Shown here: piece by piece, positions 25,504 to 30,218 of the stretch
Layout of the letters: each line of letters starts with the position of its first letter
Position numbering within the stretch: the stretch's first letter is position 1
NCBI GenBank assembly: GCA_007119795.1
Contig: SKOZ01000024.1
Span: 1 to 30,218 of the forward strand
Length of the DNA stretch: 30,218 bases
Direction: 5' to 3'
DNA from: Planctomycetales bacterium
GTDB taxonomy: Bacteria; Planctomycetota; Planctomycetia; Pirellulales; Thermoguttaceae
Program-made: the position numbers and the translations under genes
The notes under the pieces: generated by a model
What the model was told of the DNA's origin: nothing
The model's database searches: none
Seen by the model: only the letters and a program-made list of their open reading frames with translations

Positions 25504-25530
25504 CACCGTCCCATGGGCCTCCGGCGCTTC

Positions 25531-25557
25531 CAGTCCAGAATCCAAAACCCAAAATCG
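25531..25557. repeat. Short A/C-rich repeat-like sequence
   Basis: CAGTCCAGAATCCAAAACCC followed by AAAATCG resembles the 'CCAGAATCCAAAATCC' low-complexity repeats often seen between planctomycete genes. It lies in the 119-nt gap between the dehydrogenase and the permease. Only one copy is present in this window. Confidence 0.25.
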
Positions 25558-25622
25558 GTTGTTCGCCCCGGACGGAATTCCTGTGAATCCGGCTACCTGC
25601 GTGGGGCCGCAGGGGCAAGCGC

Positions 25623-27239
25623 ATGTACCTTTTCGACAATCCCCTTCTTCAACGCGAGCTGTTGGTCAACCTCCGCACGGCGAAGGCCTTCGTGCTCCTC
25701 TTGGCCTACATCGCCACCCTGGGGGCCGTGGTGTGGCTCGCCTGGCCCAGCGAGCAGCAGCTCGACCTCACGCAGCGACCCGAGGAGGCCCGGCGGCTGG
25801 TAAACATGCTCTTCCTGGGGCAGTACGTGCTCCTCGCCCTCCTCGCGCCGAGCTTCGCGGCGGGCGGGATCTGCGGTGAAAAGGAGCGGCTGACCTACGA
25901 GATGCTCCTGGCCACGCCGCTGCGGCCGGCGGCCATCGTGCTGGGCAAGCTGGTGGCCTCGCTGGGATACCTGGGGCTGCTCATGATCGCCTCGCTCCCC
26001 ATCGTGATGCTCTGCCTTCCGCTGGGGGGACTTTCGATCTACGAGGTGCTGGCAACGTACACGGCAATCATCTCCTCGACGGCGGCCTTCGGCATGATCA
26101 GCCTGGCGGCCGGGAGCCACTTCGGCCGCACCGCGTCGGCCCTGGTGGTCTCCTACGTGGTGATCTTGCCTCTGATCCTCGCCGGCGTGCTCTTCTACCT
26201 GGTCTTCGAGATGGCCGCAGAATTCCGCCTCGTGGTCTTGGGGGTGGTAGTGCCTGTGGGAAGCCTGATCTTCTGCACGCTGCTGCTGGCGCGGATCAGC
26301 CAGCGGCTCATGTATACGCCCGACCTGGGGAGCCAGTCCAGCGACGTGCTCGACGTCGATCAGGAGCAGGGGCGGGCCGTGGGACTGGTGATCCGCAGCG
26401 ACCAGTTCCCCGACTACCTCTTCGCGCCGCCGAAACGCGACGACCTCCTCCCCGACGGAGCCAATCCGGTCTACGACAAGGAGATGCGGAGCGAGCTCTT
26501 CGGCCAGGGGACGCTCATGATGCGGGTGGTGATCCAGATCAGCATGATTCTGGCCATGCCCCTCTTGGCGATCTGCCTCTTCGTCTATCCCGCCTACGCA
26601 GCGTGGTACGTGGCCTACGTCCTCCTCTTCAACCTCCTCGTCGGGCCGGTCTTCTCGGCGGGGGGAGTGGCCAGCGAGCGGGAGCGGCAGACCCTCGAGC
26701 TGCTCCTGACGACGACGCTCTCCTCCTGGCAGATCCTCTGGGCCAAGCTGATTGCCGGGCTGCGGGTCTCCGGCGTGCTCACGGGGTTCCTGGTCTTCGC
26801 CCTCCTACTGGCGCTGCTCTTGCCCCCTTGGGCCTTTATCGGCAACCTGACGACCATGGGGCTCTACCTGGCGGTTGTTGCCATGACCGCCCTGACCACC
26901 ACGATGGTGGCCCTCTTCGCTTCGGTCGTCTTCCGCCGCACGGCGACCAGCATCCTGGCCAGCTACGCGGTGCTGCTGCTGCTGTTCATCTTGCCGCTGG
27001 CGGGGCACTGGATCGTGGCGCTCCTCTTCCCGGACAGCCCGCTGGCATCGCAGGTGCAGACGGCATCTCTGACCAGCCCCTTCTCCGTGGCGCTGGCCCT
27101 CCCCATCGCCGACCGGACCGGGGCGGAGAACTGGCCCTTGATCGCTGGCGGCTTCCTGGCCTTCTATACGGCACTCAACGGCCTGCTCCTCGGCCGCCTC
27201 CTCTGGGTCTTCGAGGTCCGCTGGCGGGCCGCGGGCTGA
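25623..27239 (+). CDS. Double-length ABC-2 type transporter permease
   Basis: A 538-residue membrane protein made of two ABC-2 permease halves. Each begins with a short cytosolic helix carrying a similar motif (NPLLQRELLVNLRT at 6-19; NPVYDKEMRSEL at about 282-293). Each then has a first membrane helix, the coupling segment GGICGEKERLTYEMLLATPL (about 81-100) or GGVASERERQTLELLLTTTL (about 342-361), and further helices, for around a dozen in all. A hydrophilic loop of about 50 residues joins the halves. Such permeases pair with an ABC ATPase to export lipids, polysaccharides or drugs. No ATPase gene is next to it in this window, so its partner must be elsewhere. The substrate is unknown. Confidence 0.9.
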   Translation: MYLFDNPLLQRELLVNLRTAKAFVLLLAYIATLGAVVWLAWPSEQQLDLTQRPEEARRLVNMLFLGQYVLLALLAPSFAAGGICGEKERLTYEMLLATPLRPAAIVLGKLVASLGYLGLLMIASLPIVMLCLPLGGLSIYEVLATYTAIISSTAAFGMISLAAGSHFGRTASALVVSYVVILPLILAGVLFYLVFEMAAEFRLVVLGVVVPVGSLIFCTLLLARISQRLMYTPDLGSQSSDVLDVDQEQGRAVGLVIRSDQFPDYLFAPPKRDDLLPDGANPVYDKEMRSELFGQGTLMMRVVIQISMILAMPLLAICLFVYPAYAAWYVAYVLLFNLLVGPVFSAGGVASERERQTLELLLTTTLSSWQILWAKLIAGLRVSGVLTGFLVFALLLALLLPPWAFIGNLTTMGLYLAVVAMTALTTTMVALFASVVFRRTATSILASYAVLLLLFILPLAGHWIVALLFPDSPLASQVQTASLTSPFSVALALPIADRTGAENWPLIAGGFLAFYTALNGLLLGRLLWVFEVRWRAAG

Positions 27240-27328
27240 AAGGCGGCTCCGCGACGCGCGACGATCAGCATCCGGAAGCACTCCGGGAGGGCAATCTGGC
27301 ATCCAAGATGCGGACACATCGAGGGCCC

Positions 27329-27607
27329 TCACCACTGCGTCCCCCCGATTTGACCCCGAGTCCAGAGCTGCCCAAGACGGTATCGAGCCAGCCAGACCTC
27401 CAACTCCTTCGGGTCCAGGCGACGCGCTTCCGTCTTGCCGTCGTGCTAATCCACGACGACCACCGATTCCGGCCGCTCCGTCAGGGCGTCTACGAGGATG
27501 TCCGAATGGGTCGTGACCACGAGCTGCGTCCGTTCCGCGGCCGCCACGAGCAGATCGGCGATTTTGGGGAGCATGTCCGGGTGCAGTCTCAACGCGCGAA
27601 TCGGCAT
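27329..27607 (-). pseudogene. C-terminal remnant of an AAA-family ATPase
   Basis: Only the tail of an AAA_21/RecF-like ATPase survives. It reads LHPDMLPKIADLLVAAAERT, then QLVVTTHSDILVDALTERPE, with the H-loop histidine in TTHSD. An in-frame TAG (27446-27448) follows SVVVVD. Beyond it the same frame continues as HDGKTEARRLDPKELEVWL, then ARYRLGQLWTRGQIGGTQW, and ends at TGA 27329-27331. That is the natural C-terminus of this family ('...W...LG.LW..G.IGG..W'). The Walker A and Walker B regions are missing, because phosphoglycerate kinase occupies the DNA upstream. Missing 5' sequence plus an amber codon indicate a dead gene. A single change such as AAG to TAG would explain the stop. Confidence 0.75.
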
Positions 27608-27633
27608 GGCACCGGCTCCGGTGCGGGAGTGGC

Positions 27634-29028
27634 TCAGCGCGCCCGTTCGGCGGCCATCTTCAAGGCCACCAGGTAGGGGACGGGCTCGCTTCCCAGGGCG
27701 TTGAGCACGGTGCCGCCTGCGGTGAAGCAGTAGGTCACCCAGTCCTCCTGGCCGTATTTCTCCAGGGCCTTGCCCCCCTCGCCGCCGCCCACGTAGACCT
27801 TGATGCCCGCCTCCTTCATCCGCTTCAGTTCGGGGATGAACTTCCGCGTTCCCGTCTCGAAGCGGGGGTCTTCGAACATGCCGAAGACGCCGTTGTAGAA
27901 GACGGTCGCCGACTTCCCCTGGTGCTCCGCGATGAAGCGGGCGATCTTCTCGGCGAAGACCTCGCTCGACTTCGGGCCTACGTCGAACTGCTGGCGGCCC
28001 GGACCGACCGTCTCCGAGACGCTGCCGTCCTCGAGCACGAAATCGACGGGGAGGACAAAATCGATCCCCTTGCTCCGCCCTTCGGTGAGCATCCGCTTCG
28101 CCTGCTCGATGCGGTCGCGGGGGATGAAATAGGGCTTGTCGCTGTGGCCGGGGTCCTCGGAGACGCCGAGGTCGAACTGCCGCCCCTGTAGCTCCTCGTC
28201 GGCCTTCTTCAGGGCCATGGCCAGCGAGCCGGCACAGACCACGTGGCGGATCTTGCCACGGGCGATCATGGCCTCCATGTCGTCGAGCTTGTCGGCCTTC
28301 AGACCCGAGAAGATGACCATTTCGGCATCCAGGCAGTCGCGCAGCGGCCCGTCGAACTGCTCGGCGACGTAACGTCCCAGGGCCACCTGCTCCATGGCCG
28401 CGGGCACGACGGTGCTCGAGGCGTCGAGGCTGCCGGCCGAAAAGGCCTCGTTGACGTAGACCGTGGCCACCTTCGCGGCCATTTCGCCGGCCAGCCGGGC
28501 CAGGTCGCCGGCAAGCGTGTCGAGCTCTTCCGGCTTCGCCTTCCAGAGGACCCGCTCGATGGGATAACGGCGGGTATTCTCCAGGACGACGACGCTGCCC
28601 GGCGCGGCCGTCTCGATGGTCTGGGCGGCGTCGTCGGTAACGGTGATCGAATCCCCGTCCAGCCACTCGCCGACGAAGGTCACCTCGCAATCGAGGATCT
28701 CGCCGATCCGCTTGGCGACCTTATCGAGCGACTTCTCCGGATCGCGGCCGATGTGGCCGAAGATCACCTGCACCCACCCCCGCTCCCGGCCGAAGCGGAG
28801 CGTCTCGGCCATCGAACGCAAGCGGATATCCCCTTCGCCAACCTTCGCGCCCGGCTTGGCATCGACGTCGCCACGGACGAGAACCCGCGTCCCCTGCGGC
28901 AGATCGGCCAGGGCATCGAGGCGGGGGATCGCCTCGAGATACTTCTCGAGTGGGGGGCGGGGAGCCGTCTCGTCGGCCCCCAACAACACACGGCACCAGG
29001 CCACCATCGATTCGGCAGTCACGTTCAT
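27634..29028 (-). CDS. pgk: Divergent phosphoglycerate kinase
   Basis: A 464-residue protein matching phosphoglycerate kinase throughout, which transfers phosphate between 1,3-bisphosphoglycerate and ADP in glycolysis. Landmarks are VLVRGDVDAKPG (49-60; the usual form is VLVRVDFNVP), FGHIGRDPEKSL (usual SHLGRP), VVLENTRRYPIE near 145-156, NEAFSAGSLDASS (usual NDAFG..HR.HAS), SGLKADKLDDMEAM, YVGGGEGGKALEKYG and TAGGTVLNALGSEPVPYL (usual TGGGASLE.L.G..LPG). It is longer than usual (about 390-400), with an N-terminal extension of about 45 residues. Several normally strict positions differ: Asn to Asp at 56, and TGGG to TAGG. It may be the planctomycete form or a paralogue with altered activity. 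ATG 29028 has a good Shine-Dalgarno (GGGAGGA). The gene is divergent from the phosphodiesterase gene. Confidence 0.85.
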   Translation of the reverse strand: MNVTAESMVAWCRVLLGADETAPRPPLEKYLEAIPRLDALADLPQGTRVLVRGDVDAKPGAKVGEGDIRLRSMAETLRFGRERGWVQVIFGHIGRDPEKSLDKVAKRIGEILDCEVTFVGEWLDGDSITVTDDAAQTIETAAPGSVVVLENTRRYPIERVLWKAKPEELDTLAGDLARLAGEMAAKVATVYVNEAFSAGSLDASSTVVPAAMEQVALGRYVAEQFDGPLRDCLDAEMVIFSGLKADKLDDMEAMIARGKIRHVVCAGSLAMALKKADEELQGRQFDLGVSEDPGHSDKPYFIPRDRIEQAKRMLTEGRSKGIDFVLPVDFVLEDGSVSETVGPGRQQFDVGPKSSEVFAEKIARFIAEHQGKSATVFYNGVFGMFEDPRFETGTRKFIPELKRMKEAGIKVYVGGGEGGKALEKYGQEDWVTYCFTAGGTVLNALGSEPVPYLVALKMAAERAR

Positions 29029-29223
29029 GCGATCCTCCCTCGATCGGTATCGACCCTGTCGTTGGATACGCTGCTACCCCGCAGCATGGCACTGAAACCA
29101 GCCGTTTGGGGTGAAGCACGGCCCTCGGCCAGCCATGGTCAGCCCGCCGAGTGAGCGCGCCAGCATAGCAATTGCTCCGGACCCCTACCAGGGCCCCCGC
29201 AGCCAGACGCCCGCACTAGAGCC

Positions 29224-29253
29224 TTGCACAAACACGATGCTGTCGGTTAGGCT
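29224..29253 (+). promoter_or_regulatory. Candidate promoter of the phosphodiesterase gene
   Basis: TTGCAC (29224-29229) and TAGGCT (29248-29253) are 18 nt apart, ending only 6 nt before ATG 29260, so the transcript would be nearly leaderless. The -10 match is modest. The perfect palindrome AGCAATTGCT at 29167-29176 lies further upstream in the same divergent gap. Confidence 0.3.
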
Positions 29254-29259
29254 TGGGGC

Positions 29260-30084
29260 ATGAATACTACAACGACCTCCAGCCTGGTCCTCCTCGCCCT
29301 CGTGCCATTACTGTTCGCTACCACCGGACTGGGAGCTTCGCCCCCCGGGCACCGCCCGCTGGTCGTCGCCCACCGGGGCGCCTCGGCCGTGGCTCCGGAG
29401 AACTCTATGGCTGCCTTCCGTGCAGCCTTGGACGCGGGCGCCGAAGTGGTTGAGTTCGACCTTTACCTCTCCGCCGACGGCCACGTGGTGCTCTTCCACG
29501 ACCGGGACCTGAAGCGGATCGCGGGCATCGACAAGACACCGGGCGAGCTGACCCTCGACGAGCTGCGGCAGCTCGACGTGGGTTCCTGGATGGACTCCCG
29601 CTTTGCGGGCGAGCGCATCCCCACACTCGACGAAGCGCTCGAACTGATCCGCGGCAAGGCCAGGGTCCACATGGATTTGAAGGTCGACGGGTTGGGCAAG
29701 CCCATCGCCGAGGCGCTGGAGCGGACCGGTTTCCCCATCGAGGATGCGCTGCTCGGTCCGTGGACCGAGGCACACTTGGGCGACATCCGCCGCCACCTTC
29801 CTCACGCACCCGTCGTCTTCATCGGATCGGTGCCCGAGGAGTACAGCGCAGCGTGGATGGACCGCCAGGTGGAACTGGGGGCTGGGGGGTTCTCCATGAA
29901 CTGGTCTACGCTTTCGGCCCGCTTCCTGGGCCATGCCCGGCAACGCGGCCTGCCGGTCTTCGCCTGGACGATCAACGATCCCCAGGAGATCGAAGCGGCC
30001 ATCCTCGCCGGCGTCGACGGCGTTGTCACCGACGACCCCGCCCTGGCGCGTCGCCTCATCGAGGAAGTGACGGCGAGGGAATAG
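29260..30084 (+). CDS. Secreted glycerophosphodiester phosphodiesterase
   Basis: A 274-residue GDPD-family enzyme that hydrolyses glycerophosphodiesters to glycerol 3-phosphate and an alcohol. A signal peptide (residues 1-26, ending GLGAS) predicts export. The TIM-barrel catalytic residues are all visible: H38-R39 in VVAHRGASAVAPENS, E47, E65 and D67 in VEFDLYLSADGHVVLFHD, and H80. The C-terminal motif VFAWTINDPQEIEAA...GVDGVVTDDP is typical of the family. It is shorter in the middle than many homologues but complete. It probably scavenges phosphate or glycerol from lipid head groups in the periplasm. It is convergent with the cellulase gene, with 8 nt between their ends. Confidence 0.95.
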   Translation: MNTTTTSSLVLLALVPLLFATTGLGASPPGHRPLVVAHRGASAVAPENSMAAFRAALDAGAEVVEFDLYLSADGHVVLFHDRDLKRIAGIDKTPGELTLDELRQLDVGSWMDSRFAGERIPTLDEALELIRGKARVHMDLKVDGLGKPIAEALERTGFPIEDALLGPWTEAHLGDIRRHLPHAPVVFIGSVPEEYSAAWMDRQVELGAGGFSMNWSTLSARFLGHARQRGLPVFAWTINDPQEIEAAILAGVDGVVTDDPALARRLIEEVTARE

Positions 30085-30092
30085 GGAGCTGC

Positions 30093-30218
30093 TCAATACT
30101 GCTGCAGCAACTCGAGCATTTCGCGGTCGAGCTGGAGACCGTGGAAGTCTTCGTAGTCCACGTCGTCACGGCCGCTCTCGAGGATGCCGAAGGAGCCGCG
30201 GAAGTTCCACAGGGCCCA
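30093..30218 (-). CDS. Glycoside hydrolase family 5-like cellulase, C-terminus only (partial)
   Basis: The last 41 codons of a gene that continues past the right edge of the window. The translation starts WALWNFRGSFGILESGRDDV, continues DYEDFHGLQLDREMLELLQQ and ends in Tyr and TGA. This matches the end of planctomycete GH5 (cellulase-type) beta-glycosidases, where 'GWALWNFRGSFGILDSGR.DV.YE...G..LDR..L.LL' forms the last barrel strand and helix. The tryptophans WALW line the active site in that family. Substrate and length cannot be judged from this fragment. Confidence 0.8.
   Translation of the reverse strand, partial: WALWNFRGSFGILESGRDDVDYEDFHGLQLDREMLELLQQY

Noticed and set aside
27608..28690. 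The long minus-strand frame (to 28690) that includes the ATPase tail
   Set aside because: Only the part below about 27607 resembles an ATPase. The rest is an out-of-frame reading of phosphoglycerate kinase.
28243..29154. 303-codon plus-strand open frame opposite phosphoglycerate kinase
   Set aside because: Antisense frame with no domain. The minus strand carries a recognisable enzyme with a good ribosome binding site.
29167..29176. Palindrome AGCAATTGCT as an operator between the divergent kinase and phosphodiesterase genes
   Set aside because: A single 10-bp palindrome is weak evidence without a second copy or a known regulator. It is mentioned only in the promoter entry.

Overview
The window looks like a piece of a high-GC planctomycete chromosome, probably of the Pirellulales type. 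This rests on gene content. There is a DUF1559 pseudopilin-like protein, a secreted DUF11-repeat protein, a small ORF with the 'RLPDFSFAG' leader typical of planctomycete beta-helix hydrolases, a divergent phosphoglycerate kinase, the tail of a GH5-like cellulase, and two giant secreted proteins of a kind I only associate with planctomycetes. No rRNA, tRNA, insertion sequence, phage or CRISPR array was seen.

Layout: (1) 284-3983, plus strand: a secreted DUF11-repeat protein, then a 64-residue ORF that looks like the severed N-terminus of hypoxanthine phosphoribosyltransferase, overlapping a GT4 glycosyltransferase by 4 nt. (2) 4296-6996: an HDOD protein followed by a soluble hybrid histidine kinase/response regulator. 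(3) 7136-10483: ribosomal protein S1 with its own promoter and a structured leader, a strong 16-bp hairpin after it, then an RpoD-family sigma factor. (4) 10492-11724, minus strand: a promoter, a cobalamin riboswitch and a lone DUF1559 gene, convergent with the sigma factor. (5) 11895-23842, minus strand: a 77-residue secreted fragment, a 1259-residue protein and a 2628-residue protein, the last two overlapping by 8 nt. (6) 24307-27239, plus strand: a YqhD-like iron-containing alcohol dehydrogenase and a double-length ABC-2 permease without an ATPase. (7) 27329-29028, minus strand: a wrecked AAA ATPase tail and phosphoglycerate kinase. (8) 29260-30218: a secreted glycerophosphodiester phosphodiesterase (plus) and the C-terminus of a GH5-like cellulase (minus, runs off the window).

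The most unusual part is region 5. The two giant proteins contain three copies of one architecture: an export signal, a paired '(I/V)PY(D/E)' box, about 1000 residues of beta-rich ectodomain with a membrane-proximal 'DGRPxKP'-like motif, and three C-terminal membrane helices. The 2628-residue protein is two such units fused head to tail. I do not recognise a named family or function for them. The second notable item is the cobalamin riboswitch whose only possible target is a DUF1559 protein. The remaining genes are ordinary housekeeping or signalling genes. Apart from the couplings noted, neighbouring blocks have no evident shared pathway.
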